Position numbers and translations under genes: made by a program. This document shows positions 1 to 12,800 of a stretch of DNA of 64,000 nt, piece after piece. Source of the stretch: Tribonema minus (lineage: Eukaryota; Sar; Xanthophyceae; Tribonematales; Tribonemataceae); the NCBI GenBank assembly GCA_017506865.1, contig JAFCMP010000135.1, positions 496,001-560,000 of the forward strand. The letters are read 5' to 3'. Position 1 is the stretch's first letter, and the number at the start of each line of letters is the position of its first letter. The notes under the pieces are model-generated. The model made no database searches. It was not told where the DNA came from and saw nothing but the letters and a program-made list of their open reading frames with translations.

Positions 1-574
1 AACTTGTCCACCTTTTGTTGCTTGCAGCAGAACAGCCACGTCCACTTTTCTTTGCTTTATTCGGGGCAAAACTGCGCCTGGCGCTGTTCATACCTGATAA
101 AACAATGTATACCCTGAACTACACTTACCTCGAAGCATCGAAAATAGGGCATGTCTTGATATCAGTTGGCCTGCAGAGTATCAAGCACAACCTGTTGCTC
201 AGGATGCCATTCAGCACACACACTGTGGCACTGCAGCTCGGCAGACTTGTGCTATTCCTGAAACACACAGATACCTCATCCAGGACCCACCACTGCTTGC
301 TGGTGGTGCCCTAGGCTAGTTTTTGAGGTGGCAGCACAGTAACGAACTGTAAACGCCAGCTTTGCCTTGTGCGTATCCCGCTTTCACTGATGAGCCTGCC
401 CCTTTTCCGCTCGCTGCTTGTAATGACAGCAACTGGGGGGCAGCGCTGAGGCCTTTGCAACATGCTCAAAGGACGTCAGCCCCATCATCACATGGCCGCG
501 CGCCTCCTTCGGCACCCTGCCTTTTCTGCCAAGCAACACTGCCAAGGTAGTGAGGGCACCGTAACTGCATGCAG

Positions 575-3500
575 GTTCACTTGCAAAAAATCTATCATAA
601 TACTTCCAAGTCTGGCTACAAGCTAGAGCCTACCATGTACATCATGGCGATGCAGGTGACGCTGTGCCTAGCGTCACAGGACGACGTGTCATTATGTTGC
701 CCCCCTGTTCCCGTTGTGCACACAGTCAAGGTAGGCACTGCAAAGCTTCACTGACACAGTCAACTGATATATGCCTGTCTTTCAATGATTCAGTGACAGT
801 GATTCATGGCTAGGATTCAGGCCTCGCTGCCTTGTGCCTTGTGACGAGCACAAATTCGATACTTCCGATTGAGTTGATATGTTGAATGACGTGTGGCAAC
901 CCATTCTGAGACACCATGATTGACCCCTGTCGGCAAGTGTCCGTGACAACACATCTGGTTTGCGCAACACCGCCAGGTACCACTCAAGGTACACTGTCAA
1001 TGCACGCGGCGCGCAGGTGTCACTATAGCACCTGGAGTACAACTTCACACACAGGCTCACATAGCTGTTGAGTTTGTCCGTCGCATGTTCAGGCTCCTGC
1101 AATGCCACAGGTTTAGCAGTGCCGCCGACCTGCTCAAAGTCCTAGGCGCCATTACCACTGGCTAATTTGCCCGACATGGCATGAATTTGTCACAGATATA
1201 GTGATGCTAAGAGCGGATACTTTGAGCATACGCAAATCATCTACCTTTGGCGTTTGATATGCATTTGTTTTGCACGTGCGGTTTGCATGCGGTTCGCAGG
1301 ACCTGGTCATTCCGCTGAGCTTCACAGGAGCTACCGATGCCATTGACATCAAGGTCACCGCCAAGACGCCCAGTGGCACGATCATCACCAAGACCGCTAG
1401 CAACAAATCTGGCTTTGGCACCACCAGTGCCACTCTATCGGTAGGTAGTCTATGAAGTTATCGATATAGCTCAGACCTGGAGAATCGCGAGGGCACTCAA
1501 TTATCATCGCAGCAACAGCCACCTTCACTGTCAACTCTTTTATTGACAGCGTGATTTCTCAGTTGGTAATGCCGCCACATCGCTATCAAGGTTTAGGTGC
1601 ACAATAATGCGTGTCCCTGTGCAAGGTGCAACAGATGCGGCATGGCCGCATCGTGGTAGCACAACCAGAACAGTCATACTCAACGCGCTTCAGCGTCAGA
1701 GCTACCCCTGCTACATTCATCCATAACCCAAACTATCCCTGCTTGCGAGAGGCATGGCGGGGGTAGTGGCGATATGCTCACCTGGTGGGATCACGAGACA
1801 CAACTAGAACAGCGTGACTCAACGGAGATGCTGTTGCAACACCATGACAGCTGCTGGCATGCTGGATGGGTGATGGCTACAGTGGACGTGGTGACAACAA
1901 TGTGGGAGTGCGTCCTTGCCGACAAACCCCTGGCGCCCTTCCTAAATTCAAGCCAAGTGTATAGTTCCTGTTCAATCTTCAAGCAGCACTCTTGCGCTGT
2001 AGCATCTTGTTACTGTCGCAAAGCAAGCACAGACAATGCCCGTGCTACTGGCAATTTGCCACCAGTACTCAACCCTACTGTAGTCCTCACCTGAACCTGA
2101 AAGTACGCGCTAAGTCTTTGAGAGTGGACCGCTGTGAAGCTGAGCAGTGCCGCCCTGCTGACATGTGATGCATGCTGTGCTAGACACTGACACGACAGTG
2201 TGCCCTGTTGAGCTGTCGCACATCCAGAGAGCTGAACCGCAAGCCTGCTGAGCCTATTTGCAAGGCAAAGTCGGCACTCAGCCGCTGGGCTTGTTTGAGT
2301 GCATCATGATGGCACTTGCTGGCCGTCGGCATCTCTTGGCGATTTACAATGTCTCTGGAACGCTGCGCCTACTGTGGATGCACCATCGCATAATAGCTTG
2401 TAGCTGTGTCTCAGAAGTCCTGTGCCTCTTTCCCATGACCCTCTTGTCGACCGTGCAGTCTGCGCTTCTGAATACTCATTTAAATGGCCTGTCTCAGTTT
2501 GCAATGTCACATGGTGTACTGATGAATACGTGCCGCAGATGCCTGCCATCCCTAATGGCGGCACAGTGAGCCTCTCCCTGGGGCTTTACAAAACGGGCTC
2601 GTCGACTCAAATGGACCCTCCCATGACAGTTGTGGTGAGTGCACCCCTGTGTTGTTGCACGTTGTACATTATCACATTGTAGTTATGCGAGCAGTCGGAC
2701 GCGCAGAATCACATGGGAACCGCGCTTGCATATGATCCATTCAACCTGCACAGCATCACGTCTATACTTGTACGAATACGAAGAAAATTGGAGAGCTTTC
2801 AGGCACAGGCTTGCATCAAGGACAAACTTCACGGCGATTGCATTGCAGCGCTCGACCCCTGGCGCGTGCAGCCGCAACGTCGCATGCCGGCCCGGCTTGC
2901 GCAGCCTGCTGTGCAGACGCTGACGTAGATTCTGAAGTGTGCCACGGTGGGACACTCCCATGGCAGCATTGAGTCGCACACAGCATATGAAAGCAGACAC
3001 AGTACTCCACTCAAACGATGTGTCTCCTTGAAATATCCAAGGCGATGTTCTCCATAGCTGACAGCTGTTGGCGTCGCTGTCGTACGTACTCTGCCCATCA
3101 GTGAAGGTCACGCTTACATTGGTTGTTGATCGCTGTGGCCCTTTAGGCCTCGTCAGAGGGTACGCGCTGCCCACCTCACTGGATGTCCTCCCCCTGCTGT
3201 ATCAACTATGCTGCAGGCAGCGCTGACCGCCGGCGGTGCCATACTGAGCTTCGTTAGGCCTTTCCAAGTCACTCCGCCGCAATGGGTGAGTGTGTGCGTG
3301 CACCTGTGGATTCTCTCTTGCACTGGTGTCGATCAACCTTAATGTCACAGCCGCAATGGGCTGCTGTCTTGTCCTCTGCAGCGCGTACTTGGTATTGTAA
3401 AAATCCTGGTTGGTTTTGCAAAAATTCTGGGCGCTTGCAACTCTGAATTGCGCAAGCTGCGCTACTCATGATTTGTGCACTACTGTCATAGGCTGTGCTG

Positions 3501-3846
3501 GCATCCAGAACGCCCCCTACAGTTCCGCGAATGCACTTACAAACTGCGCTTCGTGACTCATGCGCCTGCGGCATTATTAATGTTCAGAAAATGCGGCTGC
3601 CTGGTTACATGGCAAATGCAGTTCATACTTCTACTTGGTGTGTACTAGCTGCTGATACACCCGCCCAAGCGCAGACACCAGCGGGGAGTTCAGCTCGAGA
3701 TGGGACCATCTGCTTCACTGTGCTCAACACTTACATGCCGCTTTCTCCACGTGCAGGTGGACCCACCCGCGGGTGGGCTGGTGGTTGAGCCGGTGATTGA
3801 GTTTGCTAGCTTGACGACGGGGCTGGGCGGGCCACGCCCGTGGATG
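575..3846 (+). CDS. N-terminal exons of the fusion gene, unknown beta-rich region
   Basis: Five candidate exons (575-730, 1300-1440, 2459-2634, 3217-3285, 3757-3846) precede the dehydrogenase domain. Each has an AG acceptor and a good GT donor, mostly in phase 0. The 1300-1440 exon reads like a beta-sandwich strand set (for example AIDIKVTAKTPSGTIITKT). The 2459-2634 exon has three Cys (CASEYSF, CNVTWC) and ends PMTVV. The 3757-3846 exon begins VDPPAGGLVVEPVIEF. I do not recognise a family. It could be a carbohydrate- or cell-surface-binding module fused ahead of the enzyme. Exon 575-730 is the least certain. A small exon between 1440 and 2459 is needed to reconcile phase. Confidence 0.5.
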
Positions 3847-6800
3847 GTGAGTTTTTTTCTGTCACAGAGCTCCATGTTGAACAAAACAAAGTCTTTCTTT
3901 GGTGTTGGAGCTGGTACTGCGAGAGAGACTGGTGCTTTTCGCTGCATTAGCTACAATATGAGTGCAGCACAATCAGGGAGCTCTGCGGGGGAGCGGGAAA
4001 ATCGTGTCATGCAGCCCTGTAAGCAATCGATTGAGCAGTGGGGCCACCGTAACACCCAATTTGTATCTTAATTGGAAGGTTTTGATGCCGGGACCATTTA
4101 GGTACATATGTCGGTTCCTCTCTGCACACTCCTCAGATATGGAAAAGGAGTCACGACACTGGCGGAAGCCTGTGACATGCCAATAGATGTGTCGAGTAAG
4201 TACACTCACTATGTGCGAGCGTCTCACAGCGCTCACTGAGTGCTCATAGACATCGTGCATGAGGTGACATTTGCCAATCATCATTGATGTCTTGCTGATA
4301 GCAACATGCCCCCAGCGCACTACCAGCACAGGACATCATTAACAGACACTCGGGCAGTGGTGCAGCCAGTGAACGGCCTGTTGGGGGAATGAAATTGGCA
4401 CAGTTGACACGGCTGCGCACACTTCGGCTGCATGTTTGCCTTCAACAGCCGGTCTCGCCTTGGCCCTTGCGTAAGTGCGCATCCTGCATGCTTCACAGTC
4501 TGCCACACTTGCTCAATCACCAAGTGCCTGCAATTGCTCGAGAGCTGCCGCCTCTTTAGTTGCGCTTTCATCACTTCAACCCTGCTGCTGCTGCCGGTGA
4601 CGTACCGCCAGATGCACTTTATGCCGGGTTCCAACATGTTCATCACGGTTCACAAGGAGGGCCAAGTGCGGCTGTTTCGGTCGCTCAACTCCAAGGAGTC
4701 GGATGCCATCACCATACTGGACATCAAAGACTCGGTGAGCCGCTGCGATAACTGCTGCGATAATGCACACGTGCATGTGCGCATGTGCAGCAACCTGCCT
4801 GCATATCAAACAACGGAGCAAATTACAGCACATGCAGAGACACCGTGAAAGGGAGAGTGCATGCCGTAATGATGCTGTTAGGACTCGCTGCACCCACACA
4901 TTCGGGCGACGTAAACATGAAGCCGCCGCTTGTTTGTGCCCTTCCTGCTGGCGCTTTGCTAAGATAGAGACTTTTAGCAGATGTATCTGAAGTGTTGGCT
5001 ACAAATACAAATGTGTTTTACCCCACGCATGTCCTTGGACATCACATCATAATTGTCAAATCTTGTGCCTCGCAGGTCAACAATCGCAGCGACAACGGCC
5101 TGTACACATGCCGGTTTGACCCCAAGTGGCCGGCGACGCCTTACATGTACTGCACCTACACAGATGACAGGTTCAAGGTGAGTACTGTAACACAGGACGT
5201 CCGCAGCAGCAAGTACAGGTGATGAGCAGTACCCGAAGTGCACAACTGAAGAATCTTTGAAGCAAGTGTAACAGAAACTGAATGTGCCCATCAATATGAA
5301 CATTTTGTGACCGTTGTGAAAGTTTGAGGCTTAGTCTACGCATGCGACATGGCATTGTTCTGCGACACGTGCAATATTTGAGTTGGGTGCTTGATGTGAA
5401 GATCAGCCCATGATACCAGGGGCAGGACCAGGGCAAGAATGCGAGTCATTGGCAATCAAGACTGCGTATATCGCCCGCCTTTGTGTGCATTTCCCGCTGC
5501 TTTTTGTTGTCAGACTCTGGCTCGACAGTGTGCTTTAATGCTGAATGCTTGATGTTTGCCTCCAGATACGGCATTCCTGACGGAGGTCGACATCATGCAT
5601 GCAATGTATCCTGATAAATGTCGAAGAAAGGCGATTCCTACTCTGGATGACGAAAGGCTGCATTGCACTGTCAGACCTTGCGCACATGTACTTCGAAGAC
5701 CCCATAATAGAAGTATAGATTTTTGCTCAAAGGACAGTCTGCACGATTGTTCCGCCTGCATTCCATTTTGCTTTCAGTCGAGATGGACTTTTGTGTGTGC
5801 TCACAGAGACTACTGTCATCGTTGCAGGAGGTAATGCAGGCTGCAGGCAGGCACGGCACACTGCCAGATGACTGCGCATGTGTAGCACAGTCCATTTGCT
5901 GAGGCTAGACACGCACGAAGGGGCACGTGATAATGCAGCAGCCTTTGCATAAAACACCCAGCAGCGGCTTCCACCAAGGATGCACTCAGCAGTGGCACAC
6001 CTCGGCAAACTGTCAAGCTCTAAGCTGCTTACTGTTCCAGCACTGTTCCTTTCAAACAAGCGTCGAGGCAGTGTACAGCAGCAGCGCTCTCCAAAGCTGC
6101 CCGCGCGCCGCTACATCGTGCGGAACATTTCCCCTTCGAAGTCACCTGCCATTGTCACGCACCTGGCCTGCTGCGCTCAAAGTGCTCAAGTTCAACTTGA
6201 ATACAACACGTAATGTGCGTGTCCGCAAGCCCGTGTGCACCCCTCTCAACGATGCACCTGCCCCATTTGCGTCATATGACACGCGCGCTGCAGGACCCGG
6301 CATTCGGTAATGACTACCCCAACAAGAGCCAGACCATGTACAACAACCGGCCAACACAGTGGCACGACGTGTGCTCCAGCGTTCCAGGGTGAGCGGCGAT
6401 GAAGCCCAGACAGTATCACGTTTGCGCTGTTCATCTTGCTCGGCTGCTGGCCCCCGCTGTGGTACACTGCATGACATTGTGCTCTTGTGACCCGCTGCGG
6501 CTGGTGACAATGCTCATATATTTGTTGCTTCACCGCATTGAGTACTTCAGAGCCACCTTGTGCAGCGCTGCTTCAAGTTCGGTTGCGCACATGCTGCGGA
6601 TTAGACGTGCAGATGCTCAAACGGCACTGTACGGGCCGTACTTTGGTTGAGGCACAGCAAGGCACACACGCGAGACACCTCCACATTTAGGTACCTCAGC
6701 GGACGTTTGTGCTCCTATAAGGCACAGCTGCGGCATGCAACAACACAGGCTGACCCTCGCTCCAGGTGGTTGGAGCGCAATTGCAGCGGCATCTGCACTG

Positions 6801-9800
6801 TTTTTGCTCATGCGCTGGAAAACGTTGCCCTCACGCATACTTCAATCTATCCACAATGCACCACACGCACTTGAGAGTTTGCATTTTCATAACAAAAGGA
6901 GCGCATGCCATGAGTTGCCATTGCAAAATGGTACCAGTATCTGGACACATGAATGCGCGCCAAGAGGCCAGCCAGCTGGCACGTACCTGTTGACATGTGG
7001 CAATTGCCAGCACGTGCCGTCCCGTACAGCATTTGACAGCGTCGGTGCTCTGTTGTACCTCTGCATGCCTCGCAGACGAGTTCTCTGGCAGTTGTCTGTA
7101 AGTACAAGGAGTGCATAGTTTGTCAACGTGTCGCACTCGTACACTCTGGAGCAGTTTCAACCTACGTGACGCTTTGTGCATACATTTGAAGCAATTTGTG
7201 CTATTGCACATTCCATGCTAGTTTACGCTGCAGTCAATATGTATCCCGCTGTACTAGTACTCAGCAAGCGGTGCTTGATTTCGCTGTGATGCGCTATGTG
7301 CAAAGCAATGATGATCGCTGATGCCTCCTCGTCACTCCCTGTTGCAGCAACGACGGCTATTTCTGCGAGGGCAAGATGCACATTGAAAGATTCAAGTATG
7401 ACCCAGCAAAATTTGCTTCAGCGGCACCAGGATCAACCATCACACCTCTGAGCTCCTTTGTGCTATTCAGGTGCGTACTTGTCTCAGCGACTGGACCTCT
7501 TGCACACTACTAGAAGTGAATGGATGCCCCCTCTCGCCACGCACTCATGTGTCAGTATGACCTTGTAACGCGTCAAAAACACCTCACACGAGATCTCTAA
7601 CACGGGGGGGTGGGGGGGTGGCTTGACCTTCATGCATCGCACGGGTCCGGAGGGACAAAGTGAAAGGCATGCTGCATAAGATTGTGTTGATGTTGAGTTG
7701 AGATAGCCTCTGCTTCATTTCGGCTGCTAAAATGGAAACTATGCAGACCGCTGCATCTCATATACGGGTCTTCCAGCGAACAGACTTGCTGCAGCCATGA
7801 TGGGGGTCATGAAGTTGTTGAAAGAGCTCAGCGCTACGCTGTATGAGCGCTTCTCATGGACTACTGTACTAAGTCCCTCAATTGATAATTGGTATACTAT
7901 TGAGCAAGCAAAAATGTGACCATGCAATGCAGCACCCATGTCACTGTTTTGAATGTTTTCCGTGTATGGCTGCTAGAGGTGCCAAATTTTTTGCGTCAAC
8001 AGTAGAGGCCAAGGCCATATGGGGGCCTTGGTCGGCACTCGACAACTCACCGTGGAGCCTCTGAGTCACACTAGACTACTAGTAGCACTCGGTGAACATT
8101 TTTTCTCTATCGAAGAAAGCCAATGTCCTATTGTTTCATTGTGCGGCTTTGATGCTACAGGGACTTCTGCAGCGACGGTGGGGGCCACGGGCTCAACGAC
8201 ATTGTGTGGGTGACTGTGCCCGGCAAGGCGGACGCTGAAAATCCATACATGGTGCTGGCCGTCGGCGACAAGTAAGCACATCAGCCGTTCCTGTCGTTCA
8301 AGCTGAACATTGCGCGTATGTGGGGATGCATGCATTGCTGCCCCTTCTGTGCACGTGCAAACAGGCTTCCATGCTTCACAACACCGACTACCGTCTTGTC
8401 GATACTTAAGGCCCGGGACGGTATTTTGGTACGTTTTTACTGCAGCAACAATAAGTACTCCCCCCCTTTTATCGGCTGCATAAAATTGCGCCCCCCCCTG
8501 TTTTTTCATCCTCCAGCAGGGCGCGGAATGCATGTTGTGATGCTGCTAGCAGCTAGATAAGGGCCTCGCAGTAGCCTATAATGAGCGGAGACAGCAGCCG
8601 CCTTCAATTTGTCAGACACCACAGATCCTCACAGCAGCTCCAGGAGGGCTCGAGTGCGTTCAAAAAACTGCGAAAACTTCGATCAACTTTAAGCGTGACC
8701 CTGGCAAAGTCGGTGACGGCAAAAATCTCCGAGCATAGCCCTTGCGACGCAACAGAAACAGGAATCAAGTGGTGAAGACCTGATCATGATGCTAATTTAA
8801 TTAGCGCCCCCCCTTTCAACTCGCCTCACAATAAGCACGCCCCCCCCCCCTCTTTTTACCCCAAGATCGAAATACCGTCCCGGGGCCTTAATTATCGACA
8901 GGACGATACTATTCATCATGTGCTTTATGTGCTTTGGAGTACTTTGCTGCAGATGAATTTGCTCATTGAGGATGTCCTCAAGGAATTGTGCGGTACATTG
9001 CTGGGTGATGCTTGCAACATCGAAGCATAATAAACGCGGTTTGACTATGTGAATTCTTAAAAGGCAACGCGCCCCCGCCAAGACAGCTGCGCAGTTGTTC
9101 ATGGTTGCAAGAGCATCTTTGTTTCAACAAGGGATGCTCACACGTGCTTGTTGCTTGGCGCCTGCTGTTTTGGTCGCAGGAGCAAGCCTAATGACGGAGA
9201 GGCAGACCCTGGCAGCGCTTTACAAACGTGAGGCAAAGTCGGAGTATAGAAGTGTTGACGTACTAGCACCAATATGCAAGCCTGTGCCAAGCAATACCAC
9301 ACACAGCTGTGACTTGTAAACCTGGTTCAATTTGACGAGTTTCCCTTCTGTTGACCTCCTTCTGAGGCACAACGCTAGAATATGCTACCTCAGAGTCTAC
9401 GGTTCATTAACAAGATTGCACTTCAAGACCTTCACGTTGTAATTGTGCACCCAAAAGGTGCTCTGCTTTGAACGTGTGGAAAGCTCATGCGCAACAACAC
9501 ATGCTTTTCCTGAATTTATCATGAAGTGCTCTCGGGAAAGCACGCAGGGTATCCTATATGCACACTTAAGACACTGTATGCTACATCTAGCGATTGTTAT
9601 TTGCCGCGTTGCTGGTGGAGGAGCAGGGCATGCAGGTGGCTGTGATGCCACCTTGGGCAACGCCTGCATTTGTGTATTTGTGCTGGCATGGCACATGGTC
9701 TTGAAAAAGTAGGAAAAGGCACTATGCAAGAAGAAATTATGCGCACAACGTGCCTGAACCTCTCCTGCATGCTCCATGCATCTGAAGCTCCCAATGCAAA

Positions 9801-12800
9801 TTTTTCTTCTGTGCATCACTCGTGTCAGGTGCGCAGAGCCGCTAAAATGAGGCAACAATCCTCGCTCCAGCACTTGTACTCTGCAACGCAAGTACTCGCA
9901 ACCGATATACCGGCGCCGTGCCCCGCAAATGTATGTGTTCAGCGGGAAAGTCACTGTAATCTTTGCAGTGTCAGATGGTTTTTTTGCATTGCAGCACGTG
10001 ACAACTCCTATGGCTCGTGTACGACAAGGGGCCGGGTGCACGCCACAGGCCGCCAAGAGCGGCTGATTGCGTGATCTCATCTCGCTCGAGGTGGTCGAGC
10101 GCCCTGCTTGTCGGTGCCTTGCCGTCCAAACAGCTCATATATTTAAGAAATGATGATTGAGGTCTTCTAAGAATGGCACCTAACCCCTGCTCACTCCTGC
10201 GCCCGGTTCCTATCATCTCATGCAGCACGTTATGGTAGCTTTTGAGAAGTCGGACCATCATGATGCGCAGCAACTCTGCATATGCATTCAATGCGCCTCG
10301 CGTACTGCTGTAACAGTTGTCCCACGTGCCAATAATCTGCACCTTCTGACTTCCGTCGCTGGCGTTCTGGCGCATGACAGGATGTGCTGGGACCCAACGC
10401 AGGGGGCGCCACAGAATCAGTTCCGCGCCATGCGTGACGCTTTCATGAATGGCAAGGTGAGCTTGGGGGCTGAGCAGCCATGGTGTGACTCGTGTCACCG
10501 CGAAGTAGCTGCTTGCAGCACTTGCGACGTGGCACTGTGTGGAATGGCTGACAGCGCTCTCCGCTGTTCCCAGTTTGCACAGTGTCGCATTTTGATGGAT
10601 GTATGCCAGTGTCCTCTGCAATCTGTGATGCCTTCATGACACTGCTTCAACAAATTCAATTCAAAGTTGCAATTTGATTTTACGTGGCCGTCGCAGTGTT
10701 GGGGGGCGGCTCCGTTATCATCCAGCTCAACAGGGGCACAGACCTGGTTCACCCGCTGGACGCTGAACTTACGCTGTTCGCTCAAAGCCACTGTTGTGCT
10801 GCGGTGCCTATCCACGACAGGAAACACACAGAAGACAGCTGCTGCCGCCGCCGTTACTGTACTAACTTGCGTATGCCCACGCTGCACGACAGATGGTCGC
10901 CATCCCGCGCACCAAGTACGCCAAGGACTCCACCGCGGCACGCCTCGTCAGGGGCACCGACTACTTCTGGGCAGCTGCAGGGCTCCGCAACCCGGTTCGC
11001 CTGGCGCTCGGGCCGGACAACTCAGTCTTTGCGGCGGTCGTGGGGGATGGTGCGTGTAATTTGTTCTCACAATTACGCAGTCACTGTGCTGCGCACCAGC
11101 TGAACATCATATCATACTGTCATGCAGCGTGCGAGACATCATGGCAAGACTCAGCGACACAGATCAGTGTGTCTGTGCTCACGTTAATTTGCGTTGCCAT
11201 ATGCACATGAGAGTCTCGCATATACATTTGATTGCAGGTTGTGCCTGCATTAATCCACTGTTGCATACTTCTATCTTTGTTATTAGAGGAACTTGAGCAA
11301 TGCACCCGCAGCTAATGCACTCACATGCTCGCTGTATCGCTACCATCAGGCGTGAGTCTGACGTCGGAGCTCATCGTGCAGGTCACAGGCGATGACTTTG
11401 CAACCGCAAGAAAGGTGTGTGCGTCCGCATCAGCTTCAGTTTGGTACTTGTACTTCAGGTATTGACAGATGGATGCCAAGGCAATGTATCGCAATGTGCA
11501 CATAATGCTGGTGGTACAGTAGTGTATGGGATATCCGAATTTACGCGCCCGCCTCTGAGGCAGTCGGATGACACAAATATCATCTTTAATCAATTACTCA
11601 AGTTTCAATGCCATGCATGTAAACTTCATGGGTGTCGTTTGCATAGCCTGAGAGGCCCTTGTAAAACAGTGGCTAGCAGGTACTTCAAGAAGGATACCAG
11701 GAGCTGAGACATGCATGTGCATTGCGCTTGTATGCACATTATGTGGACGCACGCCTCCACATGCATGCATGCGACCATAGCAATCAATACATCGATTCGT
11801 TTTTGCACGGTATCTTCGAGATTTTTGCCATGTGCTCCTGCATGGTGTTTTTGCGGGGATCTTTGCGATTTTCGCCATGTGCTTCTGCAGCTGGCAGGAA
11901 GCTCGCGCTACCTTCGTGCGCGCCACTGACTGTTCCTGTCGCCGTCTGCCGTTGCAGCCCAACTTCTGCTGGCCCTGCGTCGAGGGCAGGGCCATCGACT
12001 CCGTCAAGGAGTACAAGAGGAGAGACGGCGTCAACGCCGCGGGATGGACGCTCTGCGACAGCTGCTGGCACTCACGCGACAACCCCATCCCGGGTGAGAA
12101 GGCAAGTGGCCAAGTCCAACGCAAAGTTGTACTGCGGGTCTGACAACGTGCACTGCTGGGCGATGCACAGCGAGGCTTCCAGTTGAACTGCGTACATGTT
12201 GAGGGGGGGGGGGGGCTAGATGACAGGCTGTACCTTGTGTGGCAGCTGCGAGGGTTACTGGGCCAGCTCCCGCTATAGTGACAGGGAATTCATTGCAGTT
12301 GTGTGCAGAGTACAGGAACAATTGCACACCCTGAAGGGTCAGTGGAGGGGTAAGGATGGCATGGCGCAACCTCTGCGGTGATGGTTTTAGCGGACTCTAT
12401 TGTACGTCAGAGGCATATTAAGTTTGCACCCTTTTTGGATGTGCATGTACTTTTTATTAAGTCTCGCTCGGGGCGCGAAATAGCCCAAGATGAATGGCAT
12501 CTAACTTGAAGCTTGCTGTACGGAATCTACACTGTGCATGCACATGTGTAGGCCAACGTTTGTACCATCATGACCCCCTGGGTCGTTTGCCTGGAGGTGC
12601 GTGCATTTTACTGCATGTTTCTCTCCTTCAGTATAACTGGTCGTTACTGAGACCCTGCAGATGTGTAATCATCACTTCCATTTTGTCCATTTTGTGCTAC
12701 TGTACTGCAGTATGGTGTAGCATGATGAGGATGCCTGTCTAAGGCCTGCGGGCAGGGGCAGGTTTAGTATTGTGAATGAACAGATTTCTCCGTGCAGGTG

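Noticed and set aside
9397-10621. Two overlapping minus-strand ORFs of 216-227 codons
   Set aside because: They lie in a long intron of the fusion gene, have no domain or codon bias, and contain Cys/His/Ser-rich random-looking sequence.
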